Source: Phytophthora quininea (Eukaryota; Oomycota; Peronosporomycetes; Peronosporales; Peronosporaceae). Taken from it: DNA of 64,000 nucleotides. Shown piece by piece: positions 11,083-22,081 of the stretch. Both the position numbers and the translations under genes were made by a program. The notes under the pieces are model-generated. The model saw nothing but the letters and a program-made list of their open reading frames with translations, had not been told where the DNA came from and did not search any database. The stretch covers positions 41,859 through 105,858 of the forward strand of contig JAAVTG010000365.1 in the NCBI GenBank assembly GCA_011947345.1, in the 5' to 3' direction. How positions within the stretch are numbered: position 1 is the stretch's first letter; the number at the start of each line of letters is the position of its first letter.

Positions 11083-12230
11083 TCTTTTGGCCCTCCGCAG
11101 CCTCCAGGAAAGAGAGTTGGGAACATTCTAACACACGCTTCCCAAGTATCCATAGGAACGTAGTCATTGGACTTGCGAACTAACACATCAAGTGGACCAC
11201 GTTGCTGTGGCTGCAGAAGGAAACTAGAGGCCCCAATCCACGTACGCTCAGCCAATTGATCAAAGTCTTCGTCAACTTGCGACCCGAAGTTGAAGTACGT
11301 GCTATCGTCGCGAATACCGTTCACCATAGCTGTATCACCTGGAGCGAGATTATCAACCGTTGTGCTATCAAGTATTACGCTCGCAGAAGTTCTGCTGGCT
11401 GTTTCCGGTGCCGGTTGGGGTCGACGACGCATAAATTCCCTGTTGTTGCCGTTCAGGTATTCGAGTACCCTTCGACAAAGCTTCAAGTTCAGGTCATACC
11501 GTTTTCTACAGGCTGCATCTTGGTTCGCCGTCATGCTCCCTACCATAGTCACGCGAACACGACCCGAGAGATTCCGAGGTAACATTTCCGTGATAGGCCC
11601 CTCTGTATTCCGAACAATGTAGTGGTGCGACTTGATGGTACGACAACTCCCACTGTCACAACCGAGAGCAACACACGGGAGCACGAGGGCCACAGCTTGG
11701 TCGTCGGTTTGAGTGAGCCACTCGAAACACGAAGGTAAATGACCAATAAAATTCCCGTTTGCAATTGACTCACTTGGTGGTTTCGACATCCGTCGGCGCA
11801 CGATATGGTCACTACACGACTTACAGATATGTGCTGTTGTGACGCCGCCCTCCCGGTAAACAGCTTATCAAAGCATATAAATACTGTTACATCCAGGATT
11901 GATTCATAATTTTCACCTTGCACACCTTGTGGAAAAAGTAGGAACCCTTTCAGCCTGGAATCAACGGACTCGGCACTGTATTGCTTCTTGATGAAGTTCG
12001 GTATCTCATTGGCAGGTGGACCTTGAAGGCAGCGCCGTAAAAGCTACCACGGACACGCAAAATGAATTTGTCAGTATCGACGCTGCGAAAGCTTAGCCAA
12101 AGCAGATACCTCCACAACATGGTCCGTCACTTCCACCTCGCAAATTTCGTTTTGGGGCCAGTCCAGTTCACATACACAGCACGGCACTAGTTCAGACGCT
12201 GCGTTTGTCATTGCTTTCGCTGCGTCGTCT
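11083..12230 (-). pseudogene. Helitron-type polyprotein N-terminal region (DUF6570-like)
   Basis: Minus-strand segments encode, in order, a Cys-containing stretch (PCCVCELDWPQNEICEVEV), then KPPSESIANGNFIGHLPSCF, a TQTDDQAVALVLPCVALG region and a cluster ending FPTLFPGGCGGPKEH. SIANG..IG..P and the LFPxGxGGP motif are landmarks of the N-terminal helitron-like/DUF6570 region of Helitron polyproteins. The longest clean part is 11083-11801; upstream of it the frame changes near 11800 and again around 12070. The ORF is cut by E2 right after GGPKEH and resumes at 5569. No HUH Rep or helicase motifs are in view, so this is a relic. Confidence 0.72.
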
Positions 12231-12244
12231 TTTATAGCTTGAAA

Positions 12245-12961
12245 TCAATCCAGTGTAGGAATAACAAAAGCATAATCGGTGTCCATTGTCAGTAGTTCTG
12301 CATCGCCGTACACGCCTCCAGCACATGTATCTCCCTGAGTGTGTTGGTCTTTATGGGTTTCATCTGGGGATCGATTCTTGCGTCGTCGAGATCGGTCAAA
12401 GTCTGCTGCAGTTTGGCATTGTTGTCCAGCCGATCGACGGTTTCTTCGTGTTGATGTCTCTTGTGGTAGGTAAGACTGAAAAATGGGAGGGATAGATTGC
12501 AGCACTTCGCAAGATGACCTTGCTAGAGGAGATGAATGTTCTGTATCTTGTCGAACTGGTTGTTCTCCCCGAAGAGACGCCGATTCAGTTAAAATCGCAT
12601 GGTGTGATGAAGCGTCCCGCGGACTTGGATTATCAATACGCAGGGCTACGTTGGCGTTCCTTTGGGATTTCCGTCGTGAAGATGTTCCGTCCCAATAACG
12701 AGCGGTTTCACCAGACCAGCAAATGCCATGTGATCGCTGGTTGCATTCACGACCGACACCTGTTCTTGGATCTTCATGTGGAGGTATGGCTGGGAACGGT
12801 GGTTGTGCGTGTTGCATTGTTTCGCTCCTCATCTGGGTCGGTGGTGTACTCCGTGGAAGGTCTTCATACTCTTGTCGTCGTCGACGTAGCAACTCCGTCA
12901 TCGATGGCAATGGAGGCGGCGTGAAATACACGCATTGTCGTGCCGGCAGGTCCAATGACAC
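12245..12961 (-). CDS. Hypothetical low-complexity ORF upstream of Helitron remnant
   Basis: A 238-residue ORF rich in Ser, Arg, Pro and Thr, with no domain I recognise. It contains ELLRRRRQEYEDLPRSTP. A related string, ELFRRHRQDHEDPAADL, occurs in the ORF at 14708-15220, and QRQQEYEAYPRGI occurs near 13000. The recurrence suggests diverged copies of one repeat-associated coding segment, possibly the N-terminal part of the Helitron polyprotein. It may not be translated. Confidence 0.3.
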   Translation of the reverse strand: MSLDLPARQCVYFTPPPLPSMTELLRRRRQEYEDLPRSTPPTQMRSETMQHAQPPFPAIPPHEDPRTGVGRECNQRSHGICWSGETARYWDGTSSRRKSQRNANVALRIDNPSPRDASSHHAILTESASLRGEQPVRQDTEHSSPLARSSCEVLQSIPPIFQSYLPQETSTRRNRRSAGQQCQTAADFDRSRRRKNRSPDETHKDQHTQGDTCAGGVYGDAELLTMDTDYAFVIPTLD

Positions 12962-14707
12962 TACCGACGAGACGGGTCAATATTGCTGCTGTTGACTCGG
13001 AAACAAGTCTATCCCTCGTGGATAGGCCTCGTACTCTTGTTGTCGCTGACTATGCACCAACCTCACAAGCGATTGCATCCCACATGCCGCGGGCTGCATC
13101 GATCCACCTATCGTCAAGCCCAGCCGTGCAACAGGTGTGTGGCGAAGCTCGGTGAAAAACTTGCGCCCAGGGAGTGTACAGTGGCGCGACCCGAATGAAC
13201 TGGTCTGCGGGGTAGCGGTTCCAGAAGGCCCTTGAGCAACCTGGAACCGTTGGCGTGTACCTTGTGTGCAATCCCTAAGGGTTCGAATCGCTGGACTCGA
13301 CAACCAGGGAGGACACCTGCTCAGGATACAGGAGACGGGTAGGTTAGTACTGCGGTTCGGGGTTCCCTGAACGCGCTTGCTACAGAGAGCGGGTTAGAAG
13401 AGTTAGAAGGTAGCTTGTCGTGGCACTCCAGGACCACACAGCCAAACCTTGTACAAGATAACAATTAACAATAGAGAGTTCGACACCGATATGCAGCCAC
13501 CACTTATTCTTTTGGACCCTCGAGTGGTGGGTCCTCGTCCAGGATCGATGGGGCGTATGCGGTTCGGGACACCTGGAAGGTCTCGAACACCCCGACGTTC
13601 GCGCACCAGCTCCTCGCGGAGCAACAGATACAGCACTCGGTTGCAAAGCTTAGGTCAGTCGATTCACAACGCAGTTAGTGTCAACGCCCTGGTGGTCACT
13701 GCTATCCAGCCACACAAGACGGTCAGGTCAATATGAAATGGGTGACGCCCGGATGTACCGACGGCCCAACTAGGATATGGAATGGGTCGGGGTCAGTCCA
13801 GGAGCAACACGCCCTAGGACTTCCCCTTCCCAACTGGACCTGAACACGGGGGAGTTCCACGCGAGGCTAGTCCCTAAGCCAAGGTGCCCTTAACGCCCAA
13901 TGCGGCCTCCGCTTGCTCGGAGCACTTGAGCACTTGGGGGAAATCGAACTCTGTTAAAATCTCATACAAACTACCTATGCAATACTAAGTACGAATCTTG
14001 AACGATCTTCTGACAATATCTTGACTTGAATATGGACGGTGTAAGTGACTTGGCCTGACTATGGAGTCATCACTGGATGCGCAATCCTGGAGCATCTCGA
14101 TTGCTCAATGGGGGTCAAGTTCCCCAAACGGGGTGACCTCTCGCAACTTCAACTCCAGGCTCTCCACATCACTCGCACTGGGGATTGATTCTGGACTTGA
14201 TGTTTGTATAGGGACTTCTACAACTTCATACATACAGAATTACGGTTCAGGGATTGGTCATCCTGAAACGCCGATCTGCGTCCAGGATACCGAATCCGGT
14301 TCCAGAGTCCTAGCGTGTCGGGAAATCCACTTTCATCGAGCGTAGCAACTTCTTGGAAGCGTAGTGTGTTGTGTAACACGTGCTTTGTTGGGGAGAGACT
14401 AGGTCTTGGGGGCCCTTAGCGTCACACTCATCGTGCGCTTTGGGACCAAGGCTACACAAGTCACAGAAGGGATACGTTCCCTCAATGTGATTTCCGCCCA
14501 CTCATGGGCACTTGCTGACGGACGAGGTGTGGCTTCGGACCGAGCCTCCAGTGCGTTTCGGGATTTACATACTCCCGACGCAGGCTTCCGAAGCCTACGG
14601 AACATCCTTGGTAGGACTCCCGCCACAGCCTTGTCCCAACTAGTCACACGTCTCCACAACCACGCATCCACTAAGTTAATATCCAACCAATCACAGCACG
14701 GGGATTG
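12962..14707. other. Degenerate repeat DNA, no supported gene
   Basis: The minus strand up to about 13300 continues the low-complexity Helitron-associated coding similarity, ending in a run of glutamines. From about 13310 to 14700 the sequence changes character: no ORF above about 100 codons is convincing, and it could be an insertion such as a solo LTR. I could not find matching termini or a target duplication by eye. Confidence 0.4.
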
Positions 14708-15220
14708 CTACCCATAGAAAATCCAAATCAACATCACCATAGATGCGTCGTGTCGATATTGTTGCTGTTGGATCCGGATCATCTGTAGACATCGTAGATC
14801 TGCTGCAGGGTCTTCATGATCTTGTCGATGTCTGCGGAACAATTCCATAGCTGATGGGCGTAGAGGTTGCCAGACTGGAATCGATAGCTGTATCGAGAGG
14901 CCCAGTGGCATAGTCGATGGGGAGTATCGACGATGCTCTTGGCTACGAGACATCTCCGACGTTCTCAAGATAACTTGGTCGATGTGAAGGCTTGGATTGT
15001 TTGTGGTCTGCCACGATATTCTGACGGCAGCGCCAACGCCTCGATTTAACTGGCGCAATCTGAGCCAGAAGATTTTGATATCACTAGACGTAGGAAAGTT
15101 GTGAAGTGAGCCAGTCTGACCAAGAACCGTGAACACACGGGAGAATACGTACAATGTGCATTGAGCAAGAATTTCATCCCGTTGAGCGCTCCAGTTGGTG
15201 AAGCCGATGGCGATACACAT
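14708..15220 (-). CDS. Hypothetical repeat-associated ORF
   Basis: A 170-residue ORF. The first 90 residues (CIAIGFTNWSAQRDEILAQ, then a region with SDIKIFWLRLRQLNRG) look like globular protein. The C-terminal part is low complexity with ELFRRHRQDHEDPAADL and IQQQQYRHD. The latter part is related to segments at 12245-13300, so this is probably an upstream exon or copy of the same repeat-borne coding sequence. No family assigned. Confidence 0.3.
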   Translation of the reverse strand: MCIAIGFTNWSAQRDEILAQCTLYVFSRVFTVLGQTGSLHNFPTSSDIKIFWLRLRQLNRGVGAAVRISWQTTNNPSLHIDQVILRTSEMSRSQEHRRYSPSTMPLGLSIQLSIPVWQPLRPSAMELFRRHRQDHEDPAADLRCLQMIRIQQQQYRHDASMVMLIWIFYG

Positions 15221-15413
15221 TTAGCAAACAAAACGTTACGAGAATTACCAAACCTTGAGCTGATTGGGTTTTTCATTCGGAGAGAGCACTGAATTTCTTT
15301 GCTACACCGCGATTATAGTCAATGCAACAAAGCTAATGAAGATACGTGTAGGTAACGCATCGCTACACAATCAATCGGTCAGCAAGTTTCAAGCTGGATG
15401 TGCGCAATCAATC

Positions 15414-16155
15414 CTACGCGGTGATGGTCGATCGTTGCTTCTTGGACGGTGTCGTCAATACCGCTCGTAGGGCCACGCCGCCACGCTTCCGGCGTCTCGT
15501 CGTCGTATCCACGACTGGTGTCGCCGATTGATCAGGCTCCGGCGACACGGCGGCAGGCGGTTGCGATGCAGCACCATCGATGTCGTCCGTGGCATGTTGT
15601 CGGCGGCGTTCCAGGTTTGCCATCACAAACCCAGGGGAGGTGAGCAGCCGAGGATGGATGCGTTGTCGTATTTGAATGCTGCCCACAGGGTTGCCGTACA
15701 ATAGTTGGAGAGAGTGAACCTTCTCGAAGCGGTAGCTAAATCCAGCGTGATAGTTGATCTCGCTGAGGTTGATGTTGCGGTTCTTCCACAGCGATAGCTG
15801 AAAAACGTACTTGCTGTGTCGAGCAGGGTCCAGTGGTTTGTACTCCGCCAGCGCGTCGGTGATCACCGGCTCGAGACTGTGGTCGACCAATTCAAGACGC
15901 CAACGCTTTTCCTCTTCCTCGATAGAGAGCACACATCTCGAGCGTAATGTTGTCACGAGACTATGGCTTCTCGTCGGTAATGAAGGAACGCACAGCTTGC
16001 ACGTCATGCAATGGCGGGCGAGCTTCCTCCGCGTCTTGAGCGGCTCGTTCAGCACAAAGAAGTTCCAGCGTTGTCACCATCAGCGCAAATTGGGAAATAA
16101 ACGGTAGCTTCGACGATTTAGCATCCCCAGTATGTTCCATAACTCGTCTTTTCAC
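15414..16155 (-). pseudogene. Unrecognised protein-coding remnant
   Basis: Two overlapping minus-strand frames appear to form one protein. The first (from 16155) reads SKLPFISQFALMVTTLELL, then AERAAQDAEEARPPLHDV. The second (to 15414) reads IEEEEKRWRLELVDHSLEPV and FQLSLWKNRNINLSEINYHA, then HSLQLLYGNPVGSIQIRQRI. The tail is basic and Ser/Thr rich, ending in KKQRSTITA. A shift near 15960 separates the halves. The middle looks like genuine globular protein, possibly DNA-binding because of the basic tail, but I recognise no family. Confidence 0.4.
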
Positions 16156-16407
16156 CTAAAAGTGTTGTCAGCAACCACCGCTTGGGGCCAACAAAACATC
16201 TCGTCAGGTGAAGGTGGCGGCACGACTCCGCCTCAACGGCGTTCGTCACCGTTCAGCTCTTTGCCGTTGCGAGTATGGCGCAACTTCCACACGCAGCGAC
16301 AGCTTTATAAAATGGCACATCTCCAGCACGTGAATTCAACCATTAACTGGGTTCGAGCCGCCGTCGGGACTCCATCGGAAACGGACGTTTAAATTGAGAC
16401 GACCTTC

Positions 16408-16605
16408 AACAGCAACAGGGTACGACCCCAACAGGATCACTTCTGCTTAGTTCGGCGCTGGCACTCCCTCCGGCAAACTTTAATCCTTGTGATCGCCAGG
16501 CGTACGACTCCATCAGCACAGTTCGGTGGCGAGCAAACTGATATCTCCATTCCGCGTGTGCACTACTCCGGTAGGCCCCGGCAATCGATGGCTTCCAACC
16601 TTCGA
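16408..16605 (+). repeat. Diverged direct repeat, copy A
   Basis: It begins with AACAGCAACAGGGTACG and contains GCTTAGTTCGGCGCT and ATCTCCATTCC. It aligns along its length with copy B about 510 bp downstream, at roughly 70-75% by eye. Shorter related strings around 16230, 16785 and 16850 (GTGCCGTTGC followed by a GCAGCGA motif) suggest a small tandem family. Confidence 0.6.
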
Positions 16606-16915
16606 ACTAGCAGCACAGCAGCACACCATAGCACCTTGCGTGGCTTTCTAATGCGCCGCTAAAATTTAGCGCAGGATACCGACTGCAGTAAATTCCAGTC
16701 CCTTTTTCCACCACTTCGAGAGGAAAAACATCAACGCACCCCTTCATTCCGTGATTCTGAGGGTACGACCCCGCCCTAACGGCGTTCATCACCATTCGAG
16801 ATAGTGCCGTTGCCACAATCTCGACACGCAGCGACCATCAACAGCAACAAATGTTCATCGCTGTTCGACATAGTGCCGTTGCAAGCACGCCGCAACCACC
16901 AGATGCAGCGATCAT

Positions 16916-17117
16916 CAACGGCAACAGGGTACGTTCACATCAGCATTCCTGCTGCTTAGTTTGGCGCTTTCACTCCGCATGACAAAACGTTAATGCTTTG
17001 GATCGGCAGAAATACGACTAGATGAGCACACCATCGACCCCGTTCGGTGGCAAAAATCGAAATCTCCATTCCACGCGCACACCGGTGACCACTGCCAATT
17101 TCGGTCACCACCAACCT
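16916..17117 (+). repeat. Diverged direct repeat, copy B
   Basis: It starts AACGGCAACAGGGTACG and keeps the internal GCTTAGTTTGGCGCT and ATCTCCATTCC landmarks of copy A, ending at a shared CCAACCTT. It lies upstream of the SET gene. I see no credible gene between 16156 and 17757. Confidence 0.6.
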
Positions 17118-17757
17118 TTAAATGCTCAACCACGAAGAAACGCCTCGGTTGACATATATGTCTATTGTGCTATGCACTGAGAACAGGCACGTCACCACCA
17201 ACCCCAAAGAGCACCGCAAAGAGCGGCACTGCCGTCCATTCAAGCAGACGAACGTGCAGCTCAAACAACACTACGCAAATCCATCGAAGACTGAAATATC
17301 AAACAATCTCGATGTGAAGATGGCACGACGACCAATGTCGCCGTCAGTCTTCGATGTCCACAAGCAGAGTACGTGGGAAGCCGTAAGCTGTAGCGCACAA
17401 ATGAGTACCAGCTTTGAGCGCTGTCGTCCGACCCGCAGAATTCAAAAGTGCGCCGAATTGTGCTCTGTGCGGGCGGCCCCAACGCGCCCAAACGTTCGAC
17501 GACGTTCGCCGTGCTCGCAGAAAAAACACACACACATACAAGCCATTTATCTTCTGCAGTAGCTTTATGTGGAGCAATCCCAACGCCGCAACCTTCGACG
17601 TTGTTCAGTACAGCAACGGCGATTTCTGTGCCGAGCATCATACGGTTAGCACGTCATCTGCTCCGAATTTGAGATCTTCCATCGCCGGGTGGGGACCATG
17701 CCCGCGTAAGTCGTTACCACTAGCGATGGCTCGGCACCACTAGCAACGTGACCTTCA

Positions 17758-18725
17758 TTGTCAAATTATCTGTCGAGAGCAGCCATGCGTGCGGCACCAC
17801 ACCACAACCACCTGCCTAGTCCTTCCGCACCCTTACCCAGTCCACCGCAACACTCGATTCACACTCCAGCAATCGCAGCAATGACGCCCGGTCAGAGCGT
17901 AGCTCAAATATCTGCTGTGCAATTGGCAATGCAGCACCAATCCTGGGTCCAACTCTTTCAAGCATCCGTCGGAGTCCTCCGTCGGCAGCAAGTTATGGCG
18001 AACCCACCCTCTCTAGCAGACCTCGTGGATCCAGTCATCACTCTACCGCCTGTAGGGGGCGATTACGATTTTGTCGCCCCCCCGAATGGCCAGCGAGCGT
18101 CATCCCGATCGAGTTTAGCGTTTTCTCAACGGCCCACCCATACCCCGTCACGAAGCGGTCGCCCGACGCGGACGACGAGTGCGGCTGCTCTGTGCTGTGT
18201 TCGAGATGGCGGAAGCTTCGTGTCCAGCTCGTGCTTGAACGTCGCTACCTACACGGTGTGCGACGAGTTTAATTGTTTGCTGGGGTCAGAGTGCGGCAAC
18301 AGGATGAAGCCACGCTATCCTCTCGAGCTGGTCGACACGCGCATGGGACTTGGTGTCGTCTGCAACCAAACCATTCCAAGCGGCGCGTTCATCATCGAGT
18401 ACGTAGGAGAAGTGTTTTGGAACCTGACGCTGTTAGTCGAGATGACAAGCGATATCAAGTCCAGCTTCGTACCAAGACAGGTTGGGGTGGTGGCGTCTCT
18501 GTGTTCGTGGACGCGCTCCGCTGCGGCAATGAGAGCCGCTTCATCAACCATTCCTGCCGGCCCAACTGCGCGCTGTACGAGTGCGTCTCGGGGAACTCGA
18601 CGAGAGTGGGCATCTTCGCCGTCACGGACATCCCACCACTGCAGGAGCTGACGTTCCGCTATCGTCAGCACAACCACAATCTTTTTGAGTGCCGTTGCGC
18701 GCAGCCGAACTGCTCTACCAAGTAG
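17758..18725 (+). pseudogene. SET-domain protein lysine methyltransferase (frameshifted)
   Basis: A SET enzyme transfers methyl groups from S-adenosylmethionine to lysine, usually on histone H3. The first ~150 codons are low complexity (Pro/Ser/His, then a TPGQSVAQISAVQLAMQHQ segment). Next comes an AWS-like Cys region (CDEFNCLLGSECGNR), then SET motifs: GLGVVCNQTIPSGAFIIEYVGEV, the cofactor and substrate loop RFINHSCRPNC at 18537-18569, ELTFRYRQH (usually ELTFDY) and a post-SET CRCAQPNC. Layout fits the SET2/ASH1 class. Between EYVGEV and LEPDAVSRDD near 18415 the frame changes by one, splitting the SET domain; a short intron there is not evident. The D-to-R change in ELTFRY is also unusual. 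Confidence 0.75.
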
Positions 18726-20739
18726 TAATTACTTTTCTTCATGCCTTGCGTAGCCCGTCAACGTAACGATAATGAAAGCCCATTTTCATCGGATACTGTG
18801 TCCACCCGATACGCGTGTTGGTAGCACGCAAGAAGAAGCTTGACCGCGCCCTCGCTGACTGGAGCCAAGACTGCATTGGTAGTGGATGTCTTGAATGGCT
18901 ACGACAATCGGTCCAGCCGGAAAAGTTTGGCGCCACGACGAATTGTGCCAACTGGGCGTAGTAGACGACCGACACCACCACAGGCCCGCGGTACCTCTAT
19001 CGTCACCGGGCCCCAGCCCAAAGCTGCACGTACGATGCCAACACAAACACGAAGCGTGCGCGGGGAAGGGGGCAGACCGTGCCTCTGCACGTACGATGCC
19101 GACCCTGAGGGGAGTGGGGCAGGCCGCCCCGAGGGAGGCGAGATCCTGTTTTTTTCAAGGGTGGGGAGTGCTCAGAACAACTTTGGGGGGATCGCTCGCA
19201 GAGAGACCTTCCGCACCAGCCTTCGGTCAGCCCAGCGATACCACGAGCTCATCCACGAGTGACCTTTGACCCAGTCTCCGGTTTGTACTGCAGACCGTGT
19301 GGGGAGCTGCTAAATCTTGCAAAACCTGAACTTAGCAGACGGTCGCCATCGGGCCAGGCCTTGGCTGACCACACGGTCGACTGTCTGCATTTCTCTACAT
19401 TTCTAACGGATGGGTACATCAGCTATAGTGAAATCAAGATTGGACGCGGCGTTGCTTCCATATTTAGCCTTAGCAGCGCAGGAGGCCACCCGATTGGCCG
19501 AAGCGTCACTTGAACGAGGCACAAAAGTATCCATAGAAACGCTTCAATACGATTCGATACCGAATAGAAAAGTAGCTCCTGTTTGATCAAGTAGCGCCTC
19601 ACATACAATAATCCTGCTTAACTGCAGGGGCTGCTACTTTTGCGGTTTTATTACCGCCCAAGACGGCGACTCTTCGCGCTATTTGCGTAGTATACGAGCC
19701 CACGGGGGCTAATTAAACGCAAGCATTTCGTTGGGAGTATACACACTGATTTTCGCAGCACGAGCGTCCCAAAAATGAGCCGTTCATAATGAATGCGAGT
19801 CAACGGCGTTGGTAACTCCAAGCTCATCTCCACTAAGTTTGTAGAAATGGCCCTGTACCACTCACAAAATCTGTAGCTCTCAGCTTTAGCTAAGAGAACA
19901 CTACCACAGAACCCAAAAGTCGGAGAGCTGATCGTGTGCCGTCTTCTCACCATTCACACTCGCCTTTGTCTTGGCGTCGAGGTTTTCAGACAGAATACCA
20001 TCACGCTAGTGATCGTTCGAAGCGAGAGACGAAGTCCATCCTCAACTGGTGCAGACTGTACCTGCGACTTCACGGATTGAATGACGCAGAATATGTTCAT
20101 TACCACCACCTTCAGCAGCAATGACCATCTGCGTGCAACGTTTGTAAGCTAGCGTAGGAAATCTCGCCTATTATTGGGATCCAATTTTTCGCATGCTTCG
20201 TTACCTTGAGTTTTGTATGCCATCAATAATGCTGCGAGTTGCAGCCCTTCTCGTAGCCGATACTTCCAATTCTCCTGAATTAGTTTGACAGAAGTAGGAT
20301 AGACGTCGGACAGTTGTTGGACGATGATCCAACAATTAGATCGATTGCATATATTCCAAGCTTTCGCCTGTTCAAGGAGTTTTTATAGAGCTGAGAAAGT
20401 TGGACGGTGTCACGCAGTAATGTGCAGCAGCGTACCTACAGCCTGAGCCCCCACAAACGCACAAGCAGCATTTGGAGAGGCAGTCGAACTGCTGACACCA
20501 AAGGAGCTAGTCCGTCTTTCACGGCGTGGAACAGTGACAGCCGGTCGCCCACTGTACTAGTCTTTCACGACAGCGCATGTCTTCCATGACTACAGCCATA
20601 TCGAGAGCAGGAAAATGGAGGGTTTTGCAAGTATCGGGGACCAGCTAAAGAACAATGCATTTCTCGTGCTACTATTGACGCTGGAGCAGGTACAGAGTGA
20701 CAAGTTTGAACGAGAATACCTCTGACAGAGCTGATACAT
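18726..20739. other. Gene-poor spacer
   Basis: Several ORFs of 60-140 codons overlap on both strands, with Arg/Pro/Gly-rich or shadow-like composition. None shows a recognisable domain. A GC-rich patch around 19000-19150 includes a run of seven T at 19149-19155. I see no tRNA or LTR. Confidence 0.4.
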
Positions 20740-21457
20740 CTAAACAACTACGACAGATTGGAAAATCTCACACGTACACGATTTATTGCATACTAACTCT
20801 ACGTGATCTATTATGCCGACGCTAGACCACTGCAACTGCTCCTTACGGCCGTATCTTCGCTGGGTTTGCTCCCCAATTGGTAGTGCTGTTCTTAGCATGC
20901 GTCTAGCTTGGTCAAGAGTTGGGTTGGACACGAAAGTGCCATTCTGCTGGTTAAGATTTTCTGAGTGCGCCATAACGAAGCAAAATCTGACAGCCTCTTT
21001 CGCGTATTTGCGCACGGCAAGTCCGTCGGTACCAGTGGTCGATATGGTGAGTGATGCTTACTCGGATTGCTGAACCACCGCAACTCCCAACCTACACAGA
21101 GCGGAACTTTTGGGAACGCAAAACCACTTGCTGGCTGATGCAGTTCTTCTATTGGCAAGACTTCCCAATTGTCGCAGGTACGATTTTTGCTGCTGAATCT
21201 CTCGGTGCAGTCAATTGATTGCTAACATTATCGGTTTGTGGTGCTGCAGAAGTACTTCGTAGCACCCGCGCAATCGCTCTGAAGTCCTCGTGAATTTTGG
21301 TCATCATTCGCTCCGGAGTAGCCAATAGGAATGCTTGCACTGTACAACATCGATTGCAGGCCGCTTCCCTGGGTTGACGGTAGGAAAACACAAACATGTA
21401 CAGAAAGTGGAGTTCGCGGTCGGTGGCGTCTACGTGTCGAGTCCGTGCACGAACCAC
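20740..21457 (-). pseudogene. Decayed unknown coding remnant at left flank of the tRNA array
   Basis: Three minus-strand frames in succession read like one protein: ERMMTKIHEDFRAIARVLRS, then ELHQPASGFAFPKVPLCVGW with ELRWFSNPSKHHSPYRPLVP, then KEAVRFCFVMAHSENLNQQN followed by VSNPTLDQARRMLRTALPIG. Frame changes lie near 21150 and 21010. The W..F..P and PYR..V arrangement looks like a regulatory or repeat-borne oomycete protein, but I cannot name it. The array begins about 100 bp to the right. Confidence 0.35.
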
Positions 21458-22000
21458 TGGGGCATGCGCTCATCGTCAGTAAGCGCTCTACACTCAAACT
21501 ACAAACATTATCACCATACCGAGTGTCCAGCAGCACCGTCAACTCAACCGCACGACCTACAGCATCACAACGTTCCCGAGCGCAAGCTGACAGGTCTCAG
21601 CACGCCCGATACACCTTGCATGGGTCTGGCGGCAGTGATAACTTCCGGCCAGTCTGACCTCGTGCTACGGGCCGGTCGTGCTGCGATCGCGTCACGACGG
21701 GAACGCGAAATGGTTTGCACACGTCCGGACATCGAAGACGCGCGGCGACACCCGCCAACACCCGCCAACACCCGCCTACGCCGCCGCTTGACGGTGCGTG
21801 CGTCCATCAGATGGGGAAGAGAAAGCGTCGCTGCGGCTGCATCGCTGTGGCTTCGGTACAGCTACGCGATCGGTGGTCTGGCCGGGCGAGTGGGTGGTCA
21901 TGGCGTGCAAGAAACTGGAGCGACGGCAGCGCGTGCAGAGAGCCGCGGGCAAGCGCTGTAGGGCGTGTTCGGTCGCAGTGGCGGCGCGCAGCAAAGGAAT

Positions 22001-22081
22001 GTCAGCTGTGGGATTTGAACCCACGCGTTCGAAAACATTACGACCTGAACGTAACCCCTTAGACCACTCGGGCAAACTGAC
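22001..22081 (-). tRNA. tRNA-Leu(CAG) copy 1
   Basis: A class II tRNA. The acceptor stem GTCAGTT pairs with AGCTGAC (one G-U), and the D arm contains CCCGAGTGGT. The anticodon stem TTACG/CGTAA encloses loop TTCAGGT with anticodon CAG. The long variable arm is GTT-TTCG-AAC, and the T arm GTGGG-TTCAAAT-CCCAC supplies a good B box (GGTTCAAATCC). CCA is not encoded, as in eukaryotes, and there is no intron. The gene body contains an internal TTTT in the variable arm. It reads CUG codons. Its spacer carries the AAGCTG marker and three CACCCGCC repeats. Confidence 0.95.

Noticed and set aside
12977..14707. A possible solo LTR inserted in the Helitron-associated region
   Set aside because: I could not find matching TG...CA ends or a target duplication, so I left it as unassigned repeat DNA.
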